Source: an uncultured Steroidobacter sp. (GTDB lineage: Bacteria > Pseudomonadota > Gammaproteobacteria > Steroidobacterales > Steroidobacteraceae). Taken from it: a stretch of 8,810 nucleotides of DNA. Below the pieces are notes generated by a model, which had not been told where the DNA came from, did no database searches, and saw only the letters and a program-made list of their open reading frames with translations. The position numbers and the translations under genes were made by a program. The stretch covers positions 1-8,810 of the forward strand of contig CAMLEO010000295.1 in assembly GCA_946478975.1 (NCBI GenBank), in the 5' to 3' direction. Below are positions 1 through 6,328 of the stretch, piece after piece; positions within the stretch are counted from its first letter, which is position 1, and the number at the start of each line of letters is the position of its first letter.

Positions 1-1
1 C

Positions 2-688
2 GCGTATCGCTGCTCGCGCTGCGGCGACGTCTTCGATCTGAAGGACGATCTCGGCGCCGCAGTCGTTGCCGACATCGCAAAGGCCGGCGGCAAAGCGCTG
101 TATCTCAACTGCGATGTCACTCAGCTCTCGAAAGTCGGTGCTGCAGTTGAGACGGCAGTGCAATTCCTCGGCGGCATCGATGTGCTGTTCAACAATGCCG
201 GCACCTGTCTCGAAGGCGATGTCGAGAAACTGTCCGAAGCCGATTGGGATCGCACGTTCGGCATCAACGTCAAGAGCATGTTCCTGTGCTCCAAGTTCGT
301 GGTGCCGGTCATGCGCCGGAACGGCGGCGGCTCCATCATCAACATGGGCTCCGAGTCGGGCCTGATCGGTTTTCCCATGCACCCGGCGTACTGCGCATCG
401 AAAGGCGCAGTCCTCAACCTGACGCGGTCGATGGCGTTGGGGCATGCGAAGGACAACATTCGCGTGAACTGCATCTGCCCCGGGACGATTCCGACGCCGT
501 TGTATCACGAGTTCACCGCGTCGCTGCCGAACAAGGCGGAAGTGGAAGCCAGCCTGAAGAAGGAACATCCGCTCGGGCTCGGCACCGAAGAAGACATCGC
601 TTATGCGGCCTTGTACCTCGCGTCCGATGAGTCGCGCTACATGACGGGGGCGCCGCTGATCATCGATGGCGGCTACACCGCGAAGTAA
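2..688 (+). CDS. Short-chain dehydrogenase/reductase (SDR), 5'-truncated by the window edge
   Basis: This is a classical NAD(P)-dependent SDR oxidoreductase; 228 residues are visible and the N-terminal TGxxxGxG nucleotide loop lies upstream of the window. Visible motifs are NNAG (191-202) and the full catalytic tetrad: Asn (266-268, in GINVKS), Ser (350-352, in NMGSESG), Tyr (389-391) and Lys (401-403) of YCASK. The 28/13/4-residue spacing is typical of classical SDRs. An Asp in FDLKDD (35-37), where strand beta-2 should end, suggests NAD rather than NADP preference. The C-terminus IIDGGYTAK is the usual family ending, and CPGTIPTP is the usual substrate-loop entry. The substrate is not readable; sugar-acid or 2-keto-3-deoxy-acid dehydrogenases are one reasonable guess given the sugar importer nearby. 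The gene ends 8 bp before the E1 gene, so the two are probably co-transcribed. The first ten or so visible residues fit the family poorly. Confidence 0.93.
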   Translation, partial: AYRCSRCGDVFDLKDDLGAAVVADIAKAGGKALYLNCDVTQLSKVGAAVETAVQFLGGIDVLFNNAGTCLEGDVEKLSEADWDRTFGINVKSMFLCSKFVVPVMRRNGGGSIINMGSESGLIGFPMHPAYCASKGAVLNLTRSMALGHAKDNIRVNCICPGTIPTPLYHEFTASLPNKAEVEASLKKEHPLGLGTEEDIAYAALYLASDESRYMTGAPLIIDGGYTAK

Positions 689-696
689 CAGCACAC

Positions 697-3405
697 ATGA
701 ACGCCCAAACCAAGCCTGGCGGCGACGAGCCGATTCCGCATGCGCAGTCGACGAGCGTGCCGATCGAAGATATCGATCCTACCGAAACCCAGGAATGGCT
801 CGATGCGCTGTCGGCGGTGGTGCATTCTGCCGGGCGCGAGCGAGGGTTGTATCTGCTCCATGCGCTCGGGTTGCATGCGAGAAATCTCGGGGCGGCGGCG
901 ACGCATTCGCCGTATTCGGCGTATCAAAATACGATTTCGGTGGACGACCAGGCGCCGCATCCGGGCGATCCGCGGCTGGAAGAGCGCATCACGGCGCTGT
1001 TGCGATGGAACGCGTTGGCGATGGTGGTGCGAGCCAACAAGGCGCATGGCGAGCTCGGAGGTCACATTGCGAGCTACGCGTCCGCGGCGGAGATTTTCGA
1101 GATCGGCTTCAATCATTTCTTCCGTGGCGCCGGTGAGCAGCAAAGCGGCGACCTGATTTATTTTCAGCCGCACTCGGCGCCCGGCGTATATGCGCGAGCG
1201 TTTCTCGAAGGACGCATTGGCGCCGAGCAACTCGCGAACTATCGCCAGGAAGTGAATGGCTCGGGGTTGTGCTCTTATCCGCACCCGTGGCTGATGCCTC
1301 GCTTCTGGCAGTTCCCGACCGGTTCCATGGGCATCGGGCCGATCAACGCGATCTACCAGGCTCGCTTCATGCGCTACCTGGCCCATCGCGGGCTGGCGCA
1401 AACGAATGAGAAGCACGTCTGGGGCGTGTTCGGCGACGGCGAAATGGACGAGCCCGAATCCATCTCCGCGCTCACGCTCGCCGCGCGCGAGAATCTCGAC
1501 AACATCACTTTCATCATCAACTGCAACCTGCAACGGCTCGACGGGCCGGTGCGCGGCAATGGGCAGATCGTGCAGGAGCTGGAGTCGCTGTTCGTCGGCG
1601 CCGGCTGGAATGTCATCAAGGTGCTGTGGGGCTCCAACTGGGATTCGTTGTTCGCTCGCGATACCAGCCACGCCTTGCTCCGTCGCTTTGCAGAGATCGT
1701 CGACGGCGAATATCAGACGCTCGGTGCGCAGAACGGCGAGTACAACCTGCTGCACTTCTTCAACTCCGATCCCGACATCAAGCGCCTGGTCGCACATATG
1801 TCGACGAGCGAGATCGACGCGCTGAATCGCGGCGGTCACGACTTCCGCAAACTATACGCAGCGTTTGCGGCCGCTCGCGCGCATCGTGGCCAACCGACGA
1901 TGATTCTGGCGAAGACCAAAAAAGGTTACGGCATGGGGCGGGCGGGCGAGTCCCGCATGACGTCGCATCAGCAGAAGAAGCTCGACGTGGACGCACTCAA
2001 GTACGTGCGCGATCGATTCCAGCTGCCGCTGAGCGACGAGCAGGTCGAGCACCTGGAGTTCTATCGTCCGCCGGAGAACTCGCCCGAGATTCGTTACTTG
2101 CAGGAGCGGCGTCGCGCGCTGGGCGGCTCGGTCCCGTCGCGCTCATATCAAGAACAACGTTTGGATATTCCGCCGTTGGCCAGGTATGGGCAGTTCGCGC
2201 TCCAGGCCGAAGGCAAGGCGATGTCGACGACCTTGGCGATCGTGCGGCTGTTCAGTGCATTGCTGAAGGATCGTACGCTCGGCCCGCGCATCGCGCCGAT
2301 CGTCGCCGACGAAGCCCGGACCTTCGGTATGGCGGCGCTGTTTCGTGAGATCGGCATCTATTCGCCGGTGGGGCAGCTGTATGAGCCCGAAGACTCCGAG
2401 TCGCTCATGGTTTATCGCGAGAAGCGCGATGGCCAGTTGCTGGAGGAGGGCATCACCGAAGCGGGTGCGCTGTCGTCGTGGGTTGCCGCTGCGACTTCGT
2501 ACAGCGTTCACAACCTGCCGATGCTGCCATTCTATATTTTCTATTCGATGTTCGGCTTCCAGCGCGTCGGCGACCTGATCTGGGCCGCGGCCGATCAGCG
2601 CTCGCGTGGTTTCCTCATCGGCGCCACGGCCGGTCGCACGACATTGGGAGGCGAGGGGCTACAGCACCAGGACGGCAGCAGTCACATTGCTGCCGCGGCT
2701 GTGCCGAACTGCCGCGCGTATGACCCTGCGTTCGCCGGCGAGCTCGCGGTCATCATTGATCACGGAGCCAGGCAGATGCTGGAGCAGCATCAGGATGTTT
2801 TCTATTACATCACGGTGATGAACGAGAGCTACGAGCAGCCCAGCCTGCAGCCCGAGCATCACGCTGATGTGATCAAGGGCATGTACAGCTTCGCGCAGCA
2901 CCGTCCTGAGAATGCGAAAGCGCGCGTACATCTGCTGGGCTCCGGTGCGATCTTCCGCGAAGTCATCGCCGCAGCGGAGTTGCTGGAGAAAGATTGGCAG
3001 ATCGCCAGCGATGTCTGGAGTGTCACCAGCTTCAGTGAGCTGTCGCGAGAGGCGCGGGAGGTCGAGCGATACAATCGGCTGCACCCGACGCAAACACCTC
3101 GGTCGAGCCACGTTTCGACGTGCCTTGCCGATCCCGTGCCTGTGGTCGCAGCGACCGACTACGTGGCTGCGTATCCGCAGCTGATTGCCGGTCACGTCAG
3201 CAATCCATTCGTTGCGTTGGGAACCGACGGTTTCGGCCGCAGCGATACGCGGCAGGCGCTGCGAAACTTCTTCGAAGTCGACCGACACCAGATCGTGATC
3301 GCCGCGTTGGATTCGTTACGCGATCGAGTGCCGCGCACGACAGTGGCCGAAGCGATCCAACGTTACAACATCAACGCCGATGCGCTGCCGCCGTGGCAGC
3401 GCTGA
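697..3405 (+). CDS. aceE: Homodimeric 2-oxo acid dehydrogenase E1 (pyruvate dehydrogenase E1, AceE/MdeB type)
   Basis: A thiamine-diphosphate enzyme that decarboxylates a 2-oxo acid and passes the acyl group to a lipoyl E2; it acts in the cytoplasm. At 902 aa it matches the 887-aa E. coli AceE almost end to end from DPTETQEWL. The extra length is an N-terminal extension of about 17 residues. ThDP site: GDGEMDEPE at 246-254 and N277 of CNLQRLDGP. Active-site equivalents remembered from E. coli are all present at a constant offset of about 17: H123, H159, Y194, H424 (SHQQKK loop), E588 and H657 (GLQHQDG). ADEARTFGM and GTDGFGRSD are also conserved, so an active enzyme is expected. Pyruvate is the default substrate. 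MdeB-type paralogues of this family use 2-oxobutyrate, and the setting beside an SDR and a sugar importer makes a specialised paralogue plausible. No E2 or E3 gene is in the window. The start ATG lies 8 bp after the SDR stop and has only a weak ribosome site. Confidence 0.95.
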   Translation: MNAQTKPGGDEPIPHAQSTSVPIEDIDPTETQEWLDALSAVVHSAGRERGLYLLHALGLHARNLGAAATHSPYSAYQNTISVDDQAPHPGDPRLEERITALLRWNALAMVVRANKAHGELGGHIASYASAAEIFEIGFNHFFRGAGEQQSGDLIYFQPHSAPGVYARAFLEGRIGAEQLANYRQEVNGSGLCSYPHPWLMPRFWQFPTGSMGIGPINAIYQARFMRYLAHRGLAQTNEKHVWGVFGDGEMDEPESISALTLAARENLDNITFIINCNLQRLDGPVRGNGQIVQELESLFVGAGWNVIKVLWGSNWDSLFARDTSHALLRRFAEIVDGEYQTLGAQNGEYNLLHFFNSDPDIKRLVAHMSTSEIDALNRGGHDFRKLYAAFAAARAHRGQPTMILAKTKKGYGMGRAGESRMTSHQQKKLDVDALKYVRDRFQLPLSDEQVEHLEFYRPPENSPEIRYLQERRRALGGSVPSRSYQEQRLDIPPLARYGQFALQAEGKAMSTTLAIVRLFSALLKDRTLGPRIAPIVADEARTFGMAALFREIGIYSPVGQLYEPEDSESLMVYREKRDGQLLEEGITEAGALSSWVAAATSYSVHNLPMLPFYIFYSMFGFQRVGDLIWAAADQRSRGFLIGATAGRTTLGGEGLQHQDGSSHIAAAAVPNCRAYDPAFAGELAVIIDHGARQMLEQHQDVFYYITVMNESYEQPSLQPEHHADVIKGMYSFAQHRPENAKARVHLLGSGAIFREVIAAAELLEKDWQIASDVWSVTSFSELSREAREVERYNRLHPTQTPRSSHVSTCLADPVPVVAATDYVAAYPQLIAGHVSNPFVALGTDGFGRSDTRQALRNFFEVDRHQIVIAALDSLRDRVPRTTVAEAIQRYNINADALPPWQR
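3382..3402. terminator. GC-rich hairpin at the convergent gene junction (possible terminator)
   Basis: GCGCTGCC (3382-3389) pairs perfectly with GGCAGCGC (3395-3402) around a 5-nt loop, an 8-bp almost all-GC stem. It occupies the last codons of the E1 gene and ends directly before its TGA, while the convergent regulator gene stops at 3409. A stem works on both strands, and there is no other space for a terminator between these genes. No T-run follows directly on either strand; the nearest on plus is the broken run around 3416-3423. It is therefore not a canonical intrinsic terminator, and it could simply reflect coding sequence. Confidence 0.4.
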
Positions 3406-3408
3406 TGG

Positions 3409-4182
3409 TCAAGCCTGTTTCTTGGCTTTCGCCGCTTTCGATGCTCGTGCAGCCGCGGCAACCTGTTCGCCGCGCCAGATCCGCTCGGCGTCCGCCAGAT
3501 GCCTGGCCATGGCATCGCGAGCGCCTTTGGGATCGCCCGCCGAGACCGCTTTGAGAATGCGCCGATGCGCCTTCAGACCGTCTTCGCTCACATGCGGTTG
3601 AACCATCGCCTGGTGACGCACTTCGCGCAGCACATCCGAAATGGAATCGAGCATTGCCAGCAGCAGCTCATTGCCCGAGGCGCGCGTCAACTCGCGATGA
3701 AACTGAAAATCCGATTCGCTCGCGGCGTCGCTGTCGCCTTTATCCAAGCTGACCTGATGTTCATCGCACAACTGCCGCAATCGTTCGATGTCTTCCGGTT
3801 TGGCCCGGCGCGCCGCAAGTCCAGCCGTCTGCACTTCAACAGCAGTGCGCACCTCGCTGACCTTTTCGTAGTCGAGGCCTTCGTAGCCGCGCACCAGCAG
3901 CTTCATCGAGGCGGCGACATTGCCGGAGCCGACTTCGCTGACTTCGACACCGCGGCCCGAAGTCACTCGCACCAGGCCGTGCGCGACCAGCGACCGGACG
4001 GCTTCACGAATCACGGTGCGCGACACATTGAACCGAGCGCCCAATTCGCGCTCCGACGGCAGGCGCTCGCCGGGCCGGATCTGCCGGGAAACGATGGCTT
4101 CGGTGATCTGCTCCGTCACCTTGTCGGACAGACTCCGTTCGCGCGCGACACTGCGAAAAGCTTGCAGGAAAGACTCGGACAC
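3409..4182 (-). CDS. GntR-family transcriptional regulator, FadR subfamily (FCD ligand-binding domain)
   Basis: A 257-aa DNA-binding regulator. Residues about 18-85 form the GntR winged helix (GERLPSERELGARFNVSRTVIREAVRSL, then the wing GLVRVTSGRGVEV). Residues about 105-235 form an all-helical FCD domain carrying the usual metal/ligand-site residues D158, H162 (DFQFH), H206 (KAHRRI) and H228 (ARHLADAE). FCD regulators usually sense a sugar acid, organic acid or related metabolite and are released from DNA by it; most are repressors. The C-terminus ends in an Ala/Lys-rich basic tail (about 241-257). The start chosen is GTG at 4182-4180, because GGAGGAG lies 5 nt before it and the conserved domain begins soon after; longer in-frame readings run into the control region and the neighbouring gene. 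It is divergent from the ABC importer and convergent with the E1 gene, so it probably controls one or both and itself. The ligand is unknown. Confidence 0.93.
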   Translation of the reverse strand: MSESFLQAFRSVARERSLSDKVTEQITEAIVSRQIRPGERLPSERELGARFNVSRTVIREAVRSLVAHGLVRVTSGRGVEVSEVGSGNVAASMKLLVRGYEGLDYEKVSEVRTAVEVQTAGLAARRAKPEDIERLRQLCDEHQVSLDKGDSDAASESDFQFHRELTRASGNELLLAMLDSISDVLREVRHQAMVQPHVSEDGLKAHRRILKAVSAGDPKGARDAMARHLADAERIWRGEQVAAAARASKAAKAKKQA

Positions 4183-4187
4183 GATTA

Positions 4188-4194
4188 CTCCTCC
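4188..4194 (-). promoter_or_regulatory. Strong ribosome binding site deciding the GTG start of the regulator
   Basis: Read on the minus strand, this is GGAGGAG followed by five bases (TAATC) and GTG. It is the best Shine-Dalgarno match in the window, and it fixes the regulator start at 4182 rather than at any upstream in-frame codon. Confidence 0.8.
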
Positions 4195-4206
4195 GGAAGG
4201 CGGGCC

Positions 4207-4212
4207 ATCATA
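4207..4212 (-). promoter_or_regulatory. Candidate -10 box of the regulator gene
   Basis: On the minus strand this reads TATGAT, five of six matches to TATAAT. It would start transcription around 4200 and leave a leader of about 18 nt that holds the ribosome site. No convincing -35 box is visible at 16-18 bp spacing, so the promoter would be weak or activator-dependent. The surrounding minus-strand bases GGTATGATGG share the GGTATG half-site with the palindrome at 4259-4280, which would fit autoregulation. Confidence 0.35.
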
Positions 4213-4258
4213 CCGAAGACCAATCCGGCGTCGACAGTACCTTTTGGCCGATCCCGTG

Positions 4259-4280
4259 GTACGATGGTATGCCATCTTAC
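4259..4280. promoter_or_regulatory. 22-bp imperfect palindrome, probable operator for the FadR-type regulator
   Basis: The core GATGGTATGCCATC (4263-4276) is an inverted repeat with one mismatched pair, flanked by matching GTA (4259-4261) and TAC (4278-4280); nine of eleven base pairs are symmetric overall. The centre TGGTATGCCA differs by one base from TGGTATACCA, the core of the operators known for UxuR/ExuR, which are FCD-type GntR regulators of hexuronate use. It lies in the intergenic region between the regulator and the importer, 33 bp upstream of the importer start, where a bound repressor would block transcription. No strong sigma-70 promoter was recognised here; TTGGCC (4244-4249) with TATGCC (4268-4273) is a poor candidate that would overlap the palindrome. 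Confidence 0.6.
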
Positions 4281-4305
4281 ACCGAGAACCAAAAAGCGGG
4301 GATTC

Positions 4306-4310
4306 AGGGG
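4306..4310 (+). promoter_or_regulatory. Ribosome binding site of the binding-protein/permease fusion
   Basis: AGGGG lies 2 nt before the ATG at 4313. The spacing is short but usable, and this ATG places a signal peptide exactly at the protein's N-terminus. It is the reason for rejecting the much longer upstream in-frame reading. Confidence 0.5.
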
Positions 4311-4312
4311 CG

Positions 4313-6328
4313 ATGGATCGGCGTAGTTGCATAGGCCTGTTGACGGCTGCGGCCGTAGCACCCGCGCTTGCGCAGCCGGGCCGCAAGCGCACCGTGGCGC
4401 TGTTGTTCGACAGCCTGATCTCGCCGTTCTGGGTGGCGGCGATCGAGCGCATGCGGCGCCGGATCGAGGCGCAGGGGTGGTCGGCGCTGGAAGCGGTGTC
4501 CAACATGGACGACAACCGCCAGTATCAGCAAGTGCAGTCGATGATTCAGCGTGGCGTGGACGGAATCATCATCGTTCACACTGACGACAAAGCGGTCATT
4601 CCCGCCGTACGGGCCGCCAACGCCGCCGGCGTGCCCATCGTTCATTTCAATCGTCCGCCGGCGCCGAGCGATGCCTATTCGGTGGCCGTGGTGGCAGACA
4701 ACCGCAAGTTGATGGAAGACACCGTCACCGCGCTGATGAAGATCGCGCGTGAGCGAGGTGGAAAGTATAAAGCGGCGTTGTTGGTCGGCGATCTGGGCGA
4801 CGCGAACGCGGTTCATCGTCGCGACGGATTTCAGGATGCGATCGCAAGACACGGCGACATCGTTGAAGTCGTCGCTCGCATCGCCACCGAATGGAATGCA
4901 GACAAGGCGTTTGCCGGCCTGAGCAACGCGCTGCAAGCGCATCCCGACATCAACTTGCTCGTGACGTCGTCCGACTTTCTCACGCCGCAGATCGAGCAGG
5001 CGCTGCGGATCGCAGGCAAATGGCACAAGAGCAATGAGCCGGGCCACGTGCTGATCGCCGGTTTCGACGGCGACGACAACGGTTACGAACAACTGGCCGC
5101 AGGCTTCTACGACGTCGATGGTGTGCAGGATCTCGACTATGAAGTCGAGCTGACGTTTCAGGCGCTGGCTCGATTGTGGGCCGGCGAGCGTCCGCCAAAA
5201 ATACTGGTCGATCCCGGCTTTGTGATTTCACAACAGACGCTGACTGCCCAGCGCGATCGTATGTGGGGTTACGGCGCGTGGAAGGCAAAGACCACGTCGG
5301 CGACCGCGAAAAGCGCAGGCACTACGACGCCGACGGCCGGAGCTGAAGGTACTGCGATCGACGCCATGGCGGGCGGCGCGATCTCGAATGGCTCCGCCTG
5401 GGCGTTGTTCATCGCTGCGTTACTGGGATTCTCCCAGGCGATGTTTTCAACGACAACGTTGCATGACGTGATGCTCGCGATGCTGCCCCTGGCGATCCTG
5501 GTTGCGGGCCAGATGCTCGTGCTGCTGATCGGCCAGATCGATCTTTCCATGACGGCGGTGATGGCGGCAGGAAGTGTAATCAGCGCGTCCGTGATGACTC
5601 GGCATCTTGCAGATGTCGGTGAGCCCGGCGTTACGCTGAGCGGAATCCTTGCCTGCCTCGCTGTCGGCGCAGTCATCGGGTTGTTCAACGGCATCTGTCA
5701 CGCGATGCTGAAAATCCCGTCGTTCATCATCACACTCGCTGTGATGATGGCAGGCAGCGGCGCCGCCGTTTGGTATGCATCCGTGGTGTCGGACACGATC
5801 AGCATCGGCGGTTTGCCCGACGCGTTTCGTTACATCGGCTACGGCCATGCCGCCGGCATTCCGATTGCGCTCGTGCTCAGCGTCGTGGCGTTGGTCGCGA
5901 TTCACTATGTCCTTTCGCGCACGGTGGTCGGCCGCTGGTTATATGCTGTCGGTCACAACACGGAGGCGGCGCGAATCTCCGGTGTGCCCGTGCGTGCTGT
6001 GACCATCGCTGCGTTCACAGCGTCGGGGCTGTGTGCCGCGTTGGCTGCAATCATTTACACGAGTCGCATCGAAACCGGCCTGCCGACGCTCGGACAAAAC
6101 ATGCTCCTCGACATCGTCGGTGCCGCGATCATCGGCGGTGTGAGTTTGTTTGGTGGCCGCGGCAGCGTGTGGATGGTGCTGATCGGCGTCGCGTTCCTGA
6201 GCGTGCTCGATAAATCGCTGCAACTTCTCGGATTGTCTTTGTTCATCGTACTGGCGGTGAAAGGCTGCGCGATTCTCGCCGCGGCGATCGTGGACGTCGC
6301 GCGGGCTCGCCGGGTGAAAAGCGCATGA
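4313..6328 (+). CDS. Sugar ABC importer: periplasmic binding protein fused to RbsC/YtfT-type permease
   Basis: A 671-aa fusion in one frame. Residues 1-20 look like a signal peptide (MDRRSCIGLL, then AAAVAPALA) with twin arginines and an Ala-x-Ala end. Residues about 26-320 are a complete type-I sugar-binding domain (Peripla_BP_4/RbsB-YtfQ type). Likely ligand contacts are F39/W40 (SPFW), N113-R114 (FNRPP), R169/R170 (HRRDGF), S220-D221, D252 (GFDG) and Q272. Residues about 321-358 are a linker rich in Ala, Thr and Gly. Residues about 359-660 are a complete RbsC-like permease with some ten hydrophobic segments, QIDLSM at 408-413 (family GIDLSVG), RISGVPV at 554-560 and GGVSLFGGRG at 608-617. 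In most such importers these are two separate proteins. The stop overlaps the ATPase start by 4 bp. The sugar is unknown; the closest organisational relatives are YtfQ plus YtfT (galactofuranose). Confidence 0.9.
   Translation: MDRRSCIGLLTAAAVAPALAQPGRKRTVALLFDSLISPFWVAAIERMRRRIEAQGWSALEAVSNMDDNRQYQQVQSMIQRGVDGIIIVHTDDKAVIPAVRAANAAGVPIVHFNRPPAPSDAYSVAVVADNRKLMEDTVTALMKIARERGGKYKAALLVGDLGDANAVHRRDGFQDAIARHGDIVEVVARIATEWNADKAFAGLSNALQAHPDINLLVTSSDFLTPQIEQALRIAGKWHKSNEPGHVLIAGFDGDDNGYEQLAAGFYDVDGVQDLDYEVELTFQALARLWAGERPPKILVDPGFVISQQTLTAQRDRMWGYGAWKAKTTSATAKSAGTTTPTAGAEGTAIDAMAGGAISNGSAWALFIAALLGFSQAMFSTTTLHDVMLAMLPLAILVAGQMLVLLIGQIDLSMTAVMAAGSVISASVMTRHLADVGEPGVTLSGILACLAVGAVIGLFNGICHAMLKIPSFIITLAVMMAGSGAAVWYASVVSDTISIGGLPDAFRYIGYGHAAGIPIALVLSVVALVAIHYVLSRTVVGRWLYAVGHNTEAARISGVPVRAVTIAAFTASGLCAALAAIIYTSRIETGLPTLGQNMLLDIVGAAIIGGVSLFGGRGSVWMVLIGVAFLSVLDKSLQLLGLSLFIVLAVKGCAILAAAIVDVARARRVKSA

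Noticed and set aside
673..1839. Long antisense open frame (388 codons) across the start of the E1 gene
   Set aside because: GC-rich third positions produce long antisense frames; it is His/Arg/Gln-rich, has no recognisable motif, and overlies the highly conserved E1 catalytic region.
3920..4312. In-frame open extension of the fusion gene by 131 codons upstream of 4313, antisense to the regulator
   Set aside because: The extension covers the regulator's coding region and the operator, resembles no known domain, and would bury the signal peptide; the ATG at 4313 has a ribosome site and a proper signal sequence.
4183..4312. Riboswitch, small RNA or attachment site in the intergenic gap
   Set aside because: The gap is 130 bp, shows one short palindrome only, and has no extended stem set, direct-repeat pair or tRNA-like sequence.
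5344..5368. Possible separate start for the permease at ATG 5366 (internal re-initiation)
   Set aside because: The nearest ribosome-like sequence (GAAGGT, about 5345-5350) is some 15 nt upstream, too far to be convincing, and the frame is continuous with the binding domain without any stop.
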